Counted from the first letter of the stretch, positions 1 to 11,625 are shown. The stretch is DNA of 64,000 nucleotides from Ampelocalamus luodianensis (GCA_036346255.1 CM070625.1:13415488-13479487); one strand, 5' to 3'. Notes: a model not told the origin generated them from the sequence alone. Made by a program: numbers and translations.

Positions 1-413
1 TGAACATCTTTGTTCATGGTTGTCAGTATTCTGTTGTTCGACCTGGATGTCGCCATTTCTGTGCGGTGTTCACCATCCGCTTGAATTTTCCAAAGACTTA
101 GGAAAGGGAAGAAAATGTTGCACTAAGGGAAGTAAATTTATATTAGCCCAAAAAGCACACCAATACAAGACAAAGAATCCAAATTTCTTTTTCAAAGTAG
201 TTCTTTATTTTATTCATTTGATTATGGCTACCACAAAGGTTAGTAGCTCATAATTCGCAGCTAATCGAATAACTAGGAAAAGCAAACATCTAAAATGGTG
301 GAAGTAAAACATCTATGGGGTGGATGGGGTGTAGTCGGGAGTTGCGTGTCTTGCCTTGGCCCTTTTTGTACAGAGCCAATTCACCTGCTGCCTTGACCTC
401 TCCTCTGCGACCT

Positions 414-885
414 CTAGCCTCCCCGAACGAGATAGATCTGTCTCGTGGTGTTGCCATAGCGTAATCCATCGCCTTGGCTAACTCCACAGTGGGTGATCTC
501 CGGCATATCCTCATTCTCGACTGAGCTGAAGGCACTACCTAGCCGAGTGGGGATGTGCATGGGATAGTACTGGAATGCAGTATCCCGGAAATGGGCGTCG
601 TAGGTGTAGCGAAGTCGGCGTACGGCTTCTCTTGCCGCATCTTGGATGCCGTCCTCGAAAGTCTCCCGACGCATTGGGGCGTCGAAGATGTGGAAGGATG
701 TATCCGGCGCTAAGTTAGAGTAGAGGATAACCTCCACTCTCCAGCGCTCCTGCTGTCCCACGATATACTTGTATCCTTGGTATGTGGGTCTCTTCGTGAA
801 ACTCAGATGCTGCATCATCTTCCATAGGATATCCGCCCATTCTCCAACAGACTCCATGGGAGATACGGATCGATCTCTCGGCCAT
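414..885 (-). CDS. Small ORF upstream of gag in the gypsy element, unknown function
   Basis: A minus-strand ORF of about 147 codons starts at the ATG at 857. The same frame extends upstream to a splice acceptor-like TTGTAG at 886, giving a likely exon start at 885. The residues read WPRDRSVSP and then MESVGEWADILW. The protein has a charged, aromatic pattern (a WRVEV motif, then a helix with DAAREAVRRLR, then a FQYYPMHIPT motif) that I associate with a recurrent ORF family near grass retrotransposons. I know of no assigned function. It lies between the PBS and the off-window gag, so it is probably an additional ORF of the retroelement and not a host gene. Whether the upstream exon exists is inference. 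Confidence 0.45.
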
Positions 886-1032
886 CTACAATTTTAGAAA
901 GGACAAGAGTTTAGAAATCTTTTTAATAGAGAAAGGAAGAGTAAGACTACGGAAGGCAATTAAATAGTTTGTAAATTTTGAAAAATAGTCCTTAATGGTT
1001 TTACCAATTCTACAGTGGGCCACCTCTCGATA

Positions 1033-1045
1033 TGGCTCGATACCA
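1033..1045 (-). other. Primer-binding site (initiator tRNA-Met type, one base missing)
   Basis: Minus-strand TGGTATCGAGCCA matches the standard plant PBS TGGTATCAGAGCCA except for one missing A. It fixes the orientation of the element: LTR to the right, internal region to the left. Confidence 0.6.
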
Positions 1046-1083
1046 CTTTTATCGAACCGGGAGCGAAGGATCACGAATTCTCG

Positions 1084-4000
1084 TGTTCAAACACCGTCCG
1101 AGGATTTCCGGTGTACCGAACAAAAATGAATATCACATTCATATCACGAAGCGTAAATGGCATTAAATAAATAAGCTATTTAATACAAATAAGTCGAATA
1201 ATAATATCAAATGTCAAATGATAAACACAAGAGAAACAACATAATAGTGGAAGCCACACGATGCGCCACGAGCAATAAATGCAGGTCGAAGGGTCCTCAC
1301 CGTCAAGATAGCAGTCTTCTCACGAATAAGATTTATTCGGCAGAGTGAGCACTACTACCGTGCTCATAAGTCACACCAATATTGAATTTAAATGCATGCA
1401 TAAGGAAACAAGTGAGTATGGCGGGGTTGTTTTGCATAAACACATTTTCGGTTTGAATAAGTATAGTAATTTCTAAGGCAATTTTATACTATGGATAAAA
1501 TCATATTTTGAAATGACCATGATATAATGTGGATAACCTCCAAGGATAAAGTGAAGGATCCTCCTAACACTTGGCTTCCGAAATTTTCATAAGGATTAGC
1601 CATCCTCAACATTTAATAAAGCATTTAAAACCAAAAACAATTCTAACTTTAAGTGGCCTGCTAGCATGTCCATGACGCGGGCGCGCTATTCGAATAGTTT
1701 TACTCTGCGAGTTGGTACAACTTTACCCACACGAGGTGACATGCTCGTTATGTCGGTCAATTCACGCTTCAGCAATTACCATGAGGCCTTTACAATGTTT
1801 TATCCTAGTACATTCATGCGCTAAGGTTTCGCCCCTTTGGATGACCGAGTCCTCGGAAGCCCCTCTTGCGCCAAGTGGGAATAAAGCGTCTAACCGACAC
1901 CCACAAAATCACATGACATAAATATACTAGGACATCACAAATTAGTTAGCCAAATCCTGCCCATACGGGACATGTGGTTGTGCGTTATGGCATAGCAATA
2001 AGCGGCTCAAAGACCGGTCCTCAATTGACTTGGCGTCATTCCTACAACCCATGGGCCTTGATCTTAACTAGATCAAACCCGTGCATAAACTGCACCCACC
2101 ATTCGACCATTTCGCCAAGTCCAAACCCATTTTGATTTTATTTTGAATAAAAACTTCATTTTTAAACTCATGTGGTAAGACAATACCACGATGTCAAGCT
2201 GAAAACAATTTGTAGAAATCGGTGTAAACCCTCCCAAATTCTGTAAATGTGGACTAAGCAGGCTAAGCATATATTTGAATTTTGGTAATATCTTGCCTAT
2301 GGTATCAAGGTAGTCGATACAACATTCAAATTTGGCCATACAATAACATATGGAATTAACTATATGTAAAACAGGATATTAAAATATTTATAACAACATA
2401 TGCATGCAATAAGGAATTTAAAACTGAAAATAACTTAAAATAATAGGGCAATATGGTCAATGGTGTAACTTGCCTTGTTCGATGTCTTGGAATTCTAAAT
2501 CTTGATTGATCGAACTCTCGAGTCGTCGAATTCTATCTGTAAAATCGACAAATTCAATATGCAAATTCAAATAAATTCAAAAACATAGCTCAAATTAACT
2601 CCAAACTGAAATATTTTGGTTTAGTTAGCTAGATTATAATTTTATATAAATTTTGCAATTTGAATCACTCAATTAGGAGTTCATCGCACAAGTTATGAAT
2701 TTTTGAAGTTTATATCTAAATCTGAAATTTTATTGAATTTCGAATTATTTTCCTACTGAAAATCCATTTATTGCGCAATGATTACATCAGCTCTGATATT
2801 CGGAAAATAAAAGATTTAAAATTCATTTATGACAAAGGGCCCCATGAGTCGGTGATTCGGCCCATGTGACCAAGTCCATCGAGCTTTGGGACGACGGCGC
2901 GGTGGACCACGCCACGTGTGCGTGTGCGTGGAGTGGCGACATGGCGCCACGCGGGCCGTGTCGCCGAGTGGCGCCGCAGTGGTGAGCAGCGTGGCGGTGC
3001 CACGTCGGCGCCGAGCGAGGCGGCGCCACGGTGACAAGGAAACCGTGATCGGCGCCGCCGCTGCCGGCGTAGATGCTAGAAAGGAAGAACAAAGCGGCGA
3101 GGAGCATGTTGGTTCTGAAGGTGGTGCGAGGAGTGAAGGTATCGCCGCGAAGGAGAAGCGGCGGCGAGGTACCGTCGTCGTCGAGGTTGAGGTTCCGCGG
3201 CTCCGGGCGAAGTGGAGGTGACCACGGGTTCGCAAGAAGATGACGATGCCGATGCCGCGGCGGCGGAGGGCGCGGTGTCGGCGGCGGCGAATGAAGCTCA
3301 AGCTTCACGGTTGCGGCGGCAAAACTTCAATTCAAGGCGCTAGAGAGCGAAGCAGTGGCAATGGTTGGTGGCGTTGGGACCGGTGGGAAATGCGCACCGG
3401 GCTTCCTTTATAGGCATCGGGGAGCTCCGGGGCGGCGTGGAGGAGGTGGGGGTCATGGCAGCGATTTCGGGGGACGTGGGTGAAACCGGCGCGGAGAAAG
3501 GGGGAAGAAGGTGGGGAACGGGGCGGTTGGGCGCGGTGAAGCCGTTGCGCCGCGTACTTGCGTGAGAAGGGGAAGGGAATCGTGGCGGAGACCGAGCTCC
3601 TGTGCGGCGAAAATGGTGGCACTGACTCAGTCGCGCGAAGAAGAAGGAGCGAGGAAGAAGAAGAAGCGAAGGCGTTGGATTTGATCCAACGGTTGGGAAT
3701 CGAGAGTAGAAGAGCGTGGAGGAATCCTGGCGTAGGATTTAGATTGAAGGGTTTAGATTAGAAGGTTTTAAGTCTCCGAGCGTCTAAGATCTCGGTTAGA
3801 TCAAGATCGCACGACTCATATTGTTGAGGATATTCGGACCGTGCGGTGGTTAAACAAGATCTTGACCGTTGGTTCTTGATCTGGAGATAAGACGGCAGCG
3901 CGTCAAGCGCGTCGCGTTGGATTTTAATCCATGGATGGATAAGGTGAGAGAGAGGTCGCGGCGGTTGGGTATGCGGGCGCGAGTGAGTTTGGGCGCCTTT

Positions 4001-4302
4001 GGGTTTGGCCCAAACACTGTTAGTGGTTTTCTTTTGCTTTTCTATTTGTTTTAATCCTGATAATTCATAATAGCTTTAGAAAATAGCAAAATACTTCCAA
4101 AAATTATGGAAAAATTCACAGAAATTCCCATACTCATTCTGGACTTAATAAAATTATTTCCAACTATTTGTTGGCTTTTAATTTTGCAAATAAATTTGAT
4201 TTAGCTTTAAAATATTTATAAAAAGCTTTTGAAAATTCAGGAAAAACCACAAACATAAATAAACTTTTAAATTTTACTGAAATTGAAATTTGGGCTGTTA
4301 CA
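1084..4302 (-). repeat. Long terminal repeat (5' LTR of the minus-strand gypsy element)
   Basis: The right edge (4302) is clear: on the plus strand the LTR ends in GTTACA. The left edge is less certain. I place it near the TG at 1084, but there are about 39 bases between that and the PBS, more than usual. The LTR is AT-rich with a strongly GC-rich island at about 2880-3560. Overlapping open frames in that island have no recognisable domain and look like GC-driven chance ORFs. No second copy is in the window, so LTR divergence cannot be measured. Confidence 0.55.
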
Positions 4303-7300
4303 CCCCACCAAGACCCCCTCATCATCTCCGCCAATATAGCCGGCTACAAGGTCAGGCGCATCCTCGTAGACAGAGCAAGCTCTACGGACCTCTTATTTGC
4401 AAGGCCTTCACAAAATGATGATCCCGAGGGATCGCCTGTCCCCGCCTGGCATACCCCTTGTAGGCTTCAGGGGCAGGCCCGTAATGGCCCTGGGCCAACT
4501 TGGCCTGGCCGTCACATTCAACGACGGCTTCGTATCCCGCACGGAGACCATAACCTTCGATGTGGTCCAGATGCCCTGCCAATACAATGCCATCCTCGGT
4601 CGAGCCACGCTGAATGCCTTCGGCGCAATAGCCCACCACAATTATATGTGCATGAAAATCCCCGCCCCGAGAAGCGTCATCACGATACGAGGGAACCAAG
4701 ACCTGGCCCGCCAAACCAAACTGGAGTTGGGCTCGTTTACTCAGCACATCCACGCCATCAAAACTAGCATGGAGGCACCTGGCTAGGCCCCACCGGCAAA
4801 TGGGCCCCGAAGGCCAAGCCAGAAGGACAGCTGCGAAGAGTTCCCCCCCCATGGACTCCTCCTGGAGAGAACAATGGCCCTAGGGGCCGAACTCCTGGAT
4901 TCGGAGCGCAACAACATCCTCTAGGTCCTTCGCGACAATGCTAACATCTTCACATGGAGCCCGAAGGACATCCCGGGAGTCGCCCGAGAAACAATATAGC
5001 ATTGCTTGGCCATCCGAAGAGACGCAACTCCCAAGAAACAAAAATTGCGGCGCATGACGCCAGGACGCCTCAAAGTGGCCAAGAAGGAGATAGCCAAGCT
5101 CCTAAAAGTGGGGGTCATTCGCGAAGTTAAGCACTCTAAATGGTTATCTAACCCCGTCCTGGTTCAAAAAAGCACCGGCAAATGGCGCATGAGCGTCGAT
5201 TTCATTGACCTCAACAAGGCTTTCCCAAAGGACGATTTTCCCCTGCCACGCATCAACCAATTAGTGGACGCCACATCAGGATGTGCTGATGAGCTTCCTG
5301 GATGCCTACTCCGGGTATTACCAGATATTCATGGCCAAGGAGGACGAAGCAAAAACTGCCTTCATCACCCCCATCGGCACCAATTGCTTCCACCGCATGC
5401 CCTTGACTGAAGAATGCGAGAGCGACATTTACCCGACTCATTAGAAAAGTATTGGCGGGGCACTCGGCTGGAACGTCGAAGCATACGTCGACGATATAGT
5501 GGTCAAAAGTAGGCTCGCAGATTCCCACTCGGGAAACCTGTGGGAAACCTTCACCAGCCTCCACGCGGAAGGAATCAAGCTCAACCCCGAGAAGTGCGCC
5601 TTCGGGGTCAAGGCGGGCAAGCTCCTAGGGTTCCTCATATCAAATAGGGGCATCAAGGCCAACCCTGAAAAAATCAGGGCCATACAAGAAATGGAGCCGC
5701 CTCGCAGCGCCCGGGAAGTACAAAGGCTGACAGGCCACCTCGCAGCCCTTAGCCAGTTTCTATCTCGCTCAGCGGAGTGGGCCTTACCCTTCTTCAGAAC
5801 CATACGGGGCGCAGAGCCATTCCGGTGGATGGAATACTTACTGCCAGGCAGCATTTCAAGAGCTCAAACAGTACCTCGCCTGACTCCCTAGCCTCACCAG
5901 CCCGAAGCCCGGTGCACAGCTCCTCTTGTACCTTGCCACCTCCTCATTTGCAGTGAGTGCGGTCCTCGTCCAGGAGGACGATGGGCAGCGCCCCATGTAC
6001 TATGTATCAGAAGCCCTCCAGGGGGCCAAGGTCAGGTACACAGAATTAGAAAAGTTGGCATACTCTTTGCTAATGGCCTCGCGTAAGCTCAGACACTACT
6101 TCCTGGTGCACGCTATCATGGTCCCAACATCCTACCCGTTGGCCCTCATGCTGCGAAACAAGGACGCTTCGGGGCGCGTAAGTAAGTGGGCCATGCAACT
6201 GACACCCTTTGACCTAACATTCACTCCGCGCACCACCATCAAGTCACAATCCTTGGTCAATTTTGTCGTTGAATGGACCTCGCAAGCGGAGGGGCAGCCC
6301 GCAAGCGTCGTTGAGACGCCATGGACAATATACACTGACGGATCCTGGTGCGCCATGGGGGCTGGCGCGGCGGCCATCTTAGTTGCCCTAGATGGCCGAA
6401 GCTTATCACAGGCAGCACGCCTCGACTTCCCCACAACAAACAACACCTTAGAATACGAGGCCCTGCTATTGGGCCTCCGCAAGGCAAAAGCATTAGGCGC
6501 CAAGCGCGTCATAGTGAAAAGCGACTCCCGCCTCATGGTAGGACACTTTGACAAAACATTTTTGCCCTGCAACCCCGAAATGGCCAGATATCTAGCGGCA
6601 GTGCCAGCCGTAGCCAAGCATTTCCTCGGTATTACCGTCCAGGCGATCCCAAGAAGCGCCAACGAGGCGGCAGACCAGCTCGTAAAAATGGCCAGCTCAG
6701 GCGACCACCCCCCTGCGGAAGTATTCTACGAGGTGTTGGCTGCCCCCTCTGCTGCACCGGCAGCGCAAGGGCTCCGCCTGAAGCGCAAGGGGCTCCGCCC
6801 GGAGCACAAGGGGTTGAGCCCGAAGTAAACAGGGCGAGCAAGAAGCACAAGGGGTTGTGCACCTCGTAATGCTCATCGACATAGCAGACTGGCGGGATAT
6901 GATCACCAGATACCTTACAGTCAGAGAACCAGAAGACCTTGTCAAGGCAAAGCGGCTCAGGCATTGGGCCAGGAATTATCGCATCATCGGAGGCGAGCTG
7001 TACAAGGGGAGCGTTTGCGCCCCCTTCTTGTGGTGGATTTCCCAACAAGAAGGCCAAGACCTCCTGAGGGAGATCCACGAGGGGTCCTGCAGAGCCCACC
7101 AAGCCCCACGAAGCCTCGTGGTGAGGGCCTTCCGCCAAGGCCTCTATTGGCCAATGGTGCTACGAGATGCCCTGGACCTCGTTCAACATTGCCAAGGTTG
7201 TCAATGGGCTAGCCGCAACCCAAAGGCACCGGCGGTCCCACTGCAACCCTTGCCCTCTGTTTAGCCCTTCGCACGCTGGGACTCGACATTATCGGCCCCT

Positions 7301-8106
7301 TCCCGGCGGCGAGGGGCAACCTACGCTTCGCATTCATCGCCATTGAGTACTTCTCTAGATGGGTGGAAGCAGAGCCAGTCCCCAAGATAACATCCACGAC
7401 AGCTCAGTGGTTCGTGTGGAAGAACATTATTTTGCAGATACGGGGTGCCACGTGACATCATCACCGACAATGGCACCTAGTTCGATTCAATGGCCTTTAA
7501 AGAATTTTGCCAAGGCCTGGGAACAACCATATGCTTCGCATCAGTAGGACACCCCGAGTCAAACGGGGCGGTCAAAAGGGCCAACGGTAACCTATTGGTC
7601 GGCCTCAGCAAGCGCCTTGTGGGTTTGCCGAAGGGACTGTGGCCCGAAGAACTCCAAAAACCCTTTGGGTGCTCCGAACATTACCAACCAGGGCCACAGG
7701 CTTCTCTTCGTTCAAACTCCTCTTCGGAGATAAAGCAATGACCCCAGGCGAGCTCACGGCAAAATCCCTCTGGGGAAGTCAAGCCGCTAGTCCCACGAGC
7801 CGGGAAATCTCCATCGACCTAATCGGGGAACATCGCATACAGGCCATATCAACCATGGCAAAGTACGCATGAGGAGTTGCGAGGGCATACAACAAAAAAG
7901 TCAAGGCCCGCCCCCTAGCGCCTGGGGACATGGTCCTCAAACGAGTCACCAACCCCGCAACAATAGGCAAGCTCCAATCCAAATGGGAAGGCCCTTACAT
8001 CATTACCCGAAGCACAAGGGCATGCTCCTACTATATCGCCACCCCAGAGGGGCAGCAACTCGACCACACGTGGAATGCTAAAAGCCTGCGTAAATTCTAT
8101 CCCTAG
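4303..8106 (+). pseudogene. Tat-lineage pol polyprotein, degenerate
   Basis: Protease (about 4310-4786) shows HQDPLIISANIAGYKV and then ILVDRASSTDLLF, where the usual DGGSS has become DRASS, with a frameshift near 4390. Reverse transcriptase spans about 4919-5880: the first part ends near KAFPKDDFPLPRINQLVDA, then a frameshift, then FLDAYSGYYQI, and the catalytic YVDD lies near 5490. The first RNase H is 5926-6300. The second, archaeal-type, starts near 6322 with IYTDGSW and contains NNTLEYEALLLGL. Integrase starts near 6857 with an HHCC zinc finger (final CQGC near 7190), continues through a broken core (7262-7860) and ends with KWEGPYIITR and KSLRKFYP at 8105. At least eight stops or frame shifts interrupt it. 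Confidence 0.85.
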
Positions 8107-8271
8107 GAACTGCATTGTAAAAACCCCGGCTGCGCCCGGATAATCGCCTCACCCCACCAAACAGGGGAGGCTTGTAAGTAGAATATGTAAGGCTACTTTT
8201 GGGCGTTTTGTACTCGAACAATGAACAAGGCCGCCTCTCCCCCCCACACTACGACAAAAAAAGATACCTCA

Positions 8272-8662
8272 CATGGCCTTTGGCCCTGGTGCACACCGAT
8301 GCCACCCCGCAGGCACGAGTGTATAAAAAAGAAACCGCGCATGGCCTTGACCCGGTGCACACTGATGCCCCCCGCAGACATGAGTGTATAAAAAAGACAC
8401 CGCGTATGGCCTTCAACCCCGGTGCACACCGATGCCCCCATAGGCACGAGTGTATAAAAAAGACATCGCGAATGGCCTTCGACCCTGGTGCACACCGATG
8501 CCCCCCGCACGCACGGGTGTGTAAAAAAGACACCGCGCACGGCCTTCAGCCCCGGTTCCATCGATGCCCCCCATAGGCATGAGTGTATAAAGGAACACCA
8601 CGCATGGCCTTCTGCCTCGGTTCACACGAATGCCCCCCGAAGGCACGAGTATAAAAAAGAAC
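8272..8662 (+). repeat. Tandem array of ~66-bp units with embedded TATA-like motif, about 6 copies
   Basis: Successive units begin at 8272, 8340, 8405, 8471, 8538 and 8603, with spacings of 65-68 bp. Each has CATGGCCTT, a GTGCACACCGATGCCCCC core and GGCACGAGTGTATAAAAAAG. It lies just downstream of pol, where Tat elements often carry tandem repeats. Long ORFs on both strands across the array are a by-product of a unit length close to a multiple of three. Confidence 0.9.
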
Positions 8663-8690
8663 AAAACAAACAAGTATGCGTCAGAAAAGA

Positions 8691-9170
8691 AATAGGGCTC
8701 CCCAGAGCCCTATCTAAAAGAATATGGGGGATAGCGCTAGGCTTCGCTCCCCCCCCCTCGATAAACAAATAGGGCTCCCCTGAGCCCTATCGAAAAAATA
8801 TGGGGAGACGACGCGAGGCTTCGCCTTCCCCTCGATCAACAAATAGGACTCCCCGGAGCCCTATCTAAAAGAATATGGGGGACAGCGTGAGGCTTTGCCT
8901 CCCCCTCGATAAACAAATAGGGCTCCCCGGAGCCCTATCGAAAAAAATATGGGGACTGCGCGAGGCTTTGCCTCCCCCTCGTTCAACGAATAGGGCTCCC
9001 CAAAGCTCTATCTAAAAGAATATGGGGGATGGTGCGAGGCTTCGCCTCCCCCTCGATAAACAAATAGGGCTCCCTGGAGCCCTATCAAAAAGAATATGGG
9101 GGACGGCGCGAGGCTTCGCCTCCCCCTCAATAAACGGATAGGGCTCCCTGGAGCCAAGTCAAAGAAAACA
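8691..9170 (+). repeat. Tandem array of ~74-bp units with internal palindromes, about 7 copies
   Basis: Units start at 8691, 8768, 8842, 8916, 8989, 9063 and 9137, with spacings of 73-77 bp. Each contains AGGGCTCCCCGGAGCCCT or a variant, a near-perfect inverted repeat, and a second hairpin-capable GCGAGGCTTCGCCTC. It follows the first array directly and differs in sequence, so two independent amplifications occurred in the same untranslated region of the Tat element. Confidence 0.9.
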
Positions 9171-9368
9171 ATTGGGACGGAAGGGGCAACCCGTTTATCA
9201 CAATCACACTTTCTTCATCGAAAGCGCGACGCACAACACACAGGCTGCAAGGGCTGGGCCCATAAGAAAAGAATAGTGAAATAAAAAAAACAAGGAAGAA
9301 AAAGTACAACACAAATCACGCCTAGTACAAGCACACAGTGCGCCATGATGCGACTACGGGACGAAGTC

Positions 9369-9743
9369 TCACACCTCTGTGCACGTCGCCCACTCCAGTA
9401 GCTCCTCATCCGACGCCCCGACAGTCATCAGCTTCAGATATTCCCTCTCCACCACCTCGTACTCATCCAAGGACTCGGAAGAACTTTCGTAGGAAGCCTC
9501 TGCTGGCAGAGCTGCGGACTCGGCGGACGACACAAGAGGATCATCATCCACACCCAAAGAGTCCCGGCGCCTCCAGAACACCCGCATTTCATCGCACACC
9601 TTGCTGCCTTGCGTTCGCAATAACGTCGAAATTCCTTCATGGAGCCATTCGGGTTTGCCAGTTTCCACCACTGCCATTTTGCACCATGGTACACCACGCC
9701 TCAGTAGCATAACTACAGGGGCTAGACGGACAACACATTGCAC
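9369..9743 (-). CDS. Antisense ORF of the Tat element, unknown function
   Basis: This is a 124-codon minus-strand frame in the segment between pol and the 3' LTR. The product is acidic in its C-terminal half, with a serine/glutamate-rich stretch around ESSSESLDEYEVVEREYLKL. No domain is recognised. Additional ORFs antisense to pol are an established feature of Tat-lineage elements in plants. Its position and length fit that class, but coding status is unproven. It could be one exon of a longer antisense transcript that includes the ORF at 10202-10483. Confidence 0.4.
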   Translation of the reverse strand: MQCVVRLAPVVMLLRRGVPWCKMAVVETGKPEWLHEGISTLLRTQGSKVCDEMRVFWRRRDSLGVDDDPLVSSAESAALPAEASYESSSESLDEYEVVEREYLKLMTVGASDEELLEWATCTEV

Positions 9744-10201
9744 TCATCCTTCAAGCCCTAGGGGCCAGCAGTTGTCTTAACACCTTGTGCCTCAGAAGGA
9801 GGAGGGCTCTGTAGGGCAGGGCGCTTAAACAACCACCATCCACCCTGTGTACACCATGAGTCCCAAATTCAAACGACAAGCCACAGATCAAAGCACGTGC
9901 AATCATGTTCTGAAATATCTTCATTCAAAAGCGAAGGTTGCTACACAAAAAGGGGTCGCCCTCCTAAAACCGCCCCGAATCTCGACAAAAGGGGAGCGAA
10001 AAGAAAAAAATGTCCAAAGCGAACACCTACACTAATAGCAACAAGCTAAAAAGTTTGAGGCACTTCAGGCAAGCGGAGGGTCACACCTTGTCACTGTGGG
10101 TGGACCCCCGCTTGCCGACCTCCGCATGTCCCGCTGAAGTTTCCGCCGGTGCCTTCCCCTTCCCCTGCTGCACCTGCACTGCCCGAAAGGATTCCGTCGC
10201 G

Positions 10202-10483
10202 TCACTGTGGCCACGCGGGGCCCAGAAGTCCTACGTCGTCATGCTGGGGGGCTGGCACTGTCTCCGCCCCGGGGGCACAGACCTTCGCATGACTCTCCAA
10301 CTTGCCCTTGTCGACAAGCGTTCGGAGAACCAACTCTGTTATAGTCGACCTCCCAAGTTCACTCGTGTAGGATGCCTCCCTGACACCCTCCTTTCCCGCT
10401 TCGTCATGGTCGAAGCCAAGAGTAGGAAGCTTCGCAAGCCAAGCAAGCGCCAAGATAAGCACAAGAGCAATCCGAATGGGCAA
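10202..10483 (-). CDS. Second antisense ORF of the Tat element, unknown
   Basis: This 93-codon frame is on the same strand as the ORF at 9369-9743 and about 0.5 kb upstream of it in transcript direction. The N-terminus is hydrophobic (ALVLILALAWLAKLPTLG) and the remainder is mixed and charged. I recognise no family. It may be an unspliced piece of the same antisense gene or a chance frame. Confidence 0.25.
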   Translation of the reverse strand: MPIRIALVLILALAWLAKLPTLGFDHDEAGKEGVREASYTSELGRSTITELVLRTLVDKGKLESHAKVCAPGAETVPAPQHDDVGLLGPAWPQ

Positions 10484-10489
10484 GGGGAG

Positions 10490-11390
10490 CTGATGAAGAA
10501 AATGGGCTTGGTGGTGGCCACTTATTTATACCCACCAGAGCCAGCTTGCCGCGCGCCACGTGTCTTCACCAGGCAATGCACCCCGTTGCACTCCATTATG
10601 GCATGCAACAACCAACGTGGCACGCGGTGCGAGGCGGCTATGTTACGGCACCCTAGGGCCATTACGGCGCACAGCACCGCGCCATTACGGCGCATGGCAC
10701 CCCAGCGCCATCACGGCGCACGGCACCCCAGGCATTACCAGGCATGCAAAGACGGCCCACGCGATGTGAGATTTTCTGCACAACCATGCCTCGCCACCAT
10801 AGGGGACAGCGTGCCTGGACCCTCCAGGAGAATGGCACGGTTTCAGCCATGACGAAGCATGACCTCGACCGCGAGGGGCTTGTCATAGGGGTGCCCCACC
10901 GACCCTACGACCAGATGAAGCACAGAAGCTGACCCCCAGAGGTTTCCCCGAAGACCATCCGAAGGGACCCCCGAAGACCCTCCGGAGGGGTCCCGAAGGC
11001 TCATAAAAAGGGCTCCGGAGGAGGCCGCCGAAGGGGCCTCACGGGGCCATCTCCGCGGGGGCACAAGAGTAGCAGGACTGGTGGACCGGGTGTACTCCTT
11101 GGGTAGACCCGGTCCAGGAAGATCCACCATGGATCAAAGACTACGCGTAGGACACATAAAGCCCCTGCAGCCCCTATGGTTGCAGTACTTTTTTAAGGGT
11201 ACACATGTAAATTCAGCTACCCAGTGGAGAGGCTATAAATAGCCATCTCCCCCACATGTAACAGAGGAGACATTTTTGTGAATTAATATTCATTTACTTT
11301 CCAGCAACCGGAACCCCTCTTAGAGGACCCTCCGGCCCCTCGCTAGACGTCGAGGGTCCTCTCCTTCTTACTATCTAGCCTTCCCACTAC
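10490..11390 (+). repeat. Probable 3' LTR of the Tat element (boundaries unresolved)
   Basis: A purine-rich run (GGGCAAGGGGAGC) just before 10494 could be the polypurine tract, with the LTR starting TGATGAAG. A TATA box (GGCTATAAATAG) at about 11231 is followed by a transcription-start-like region and the pyrimidine-rich DNA expected of R-U5. The 5' LTR is not in view, so both ends are estimates. Confidence 0.35.
10640..10745 (+). repeat. Short degenerate tandem repeat (~30 bp)
   Basis: The segment repeats GCCATTACGGCGCA and GGCACCCCAG in alternation about three to four times with small changes. It lies in the untranslated or LTR part of the Tat element. Confidence 0.6.
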
Positions 11391-11625
11391 GATACCTAGC
11401 TTCTTTTCTTCCACCCTTTTTGCATGGTGTGTATGCATGCTTACTCATCTGCCCTTAATCCCCTTGATTGACTGGATGATGACAACCTATTCGACATGCA
11501 TTTGGACGTACTAGGGCCATTTAAGCTGGTAGGTAAGGGAAAGCATTTGGTCCCCTGAAATCGTTGGACATGCATACTAAGTTAATTATGCTCTAAATTA
11601 TAATAAAGGGACTGTCTATTCATAA
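11391..11625. other. Intergenic DNA, nothing recognised
   Basis: This stretch has mixed composition and joins the end of the Tat element to a MITE. I see no ORF, repeat or RNA gene. Confidence 0.5.

Larger units (their letters stand above)
1..4302 (-). mobile_element. Ty3/gypsy LTR retrotransposon, long-LTR grass type, left-truncated by the window
   Basis: Read on the minus strand, the element begins at 4302 with TGTAACAGCCCAAATTTC, the typical start of long-LTR grass gypsy elements of the RIRE3/Tekay kind. About 3.2 kb further on is a primer-binding site complementary to initiator tRNA-Met, then the start of the internal region. Gag and pol would lie to the left of base 1 and are not visible. 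The right end abuts the protease region of a Tat element at 4303, so this element inserted into that one. Lineage assignment rests on the terminal sequence and LTR length only; no coding domain of this element is in view. Confidence 0.7.
4303..11390 (+). mobile_element. Ty3/gypsy Tat-lineage retrotransposon, 5' part displaced by nested insertion
   Basis: From left to right this carries protease, reverse transcriptase, RNase H, a second archaeal-type RNase H, integrase with zinc finger, two tandem-repeat arrays, antisense ORFs and a probable 3' LTR. The dual RNase H is the known hallmark of the Tat (Ogre/RIRE2/Retand) lineage. Gag and the 5' LTR should lie beyond the gypsy element inserted at 4302, to the left of the window. 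Many stops and frameshifts show that it is dead. The right boundary is approximate: the TATA box at 11231 and the pyrimidine-rich end near 11390 suggest LTR sequence, but without the 5' LTR it cannot be fixed. Confidence 0.75.

Noticed and set aside
2816..3308. Two long minus-strand frames and one plus-strand frame, rich in Arg/Pro/Ser
   Set aside because: They overlap in different frames within a GC-rich island of an LTR, have no domain and biased composition. They are chance frames.
8193..8673. ORFs of ~90-125 codons on both strands
   Set aside because: They are products of the 66-bp tandem array; the periodic peptide only mirrors the DNA repeat.
8272..9170. CRISPR-like array
   Set aside because: The units are plain tandem repeats without unique spacers, in a plant retrotransposon.
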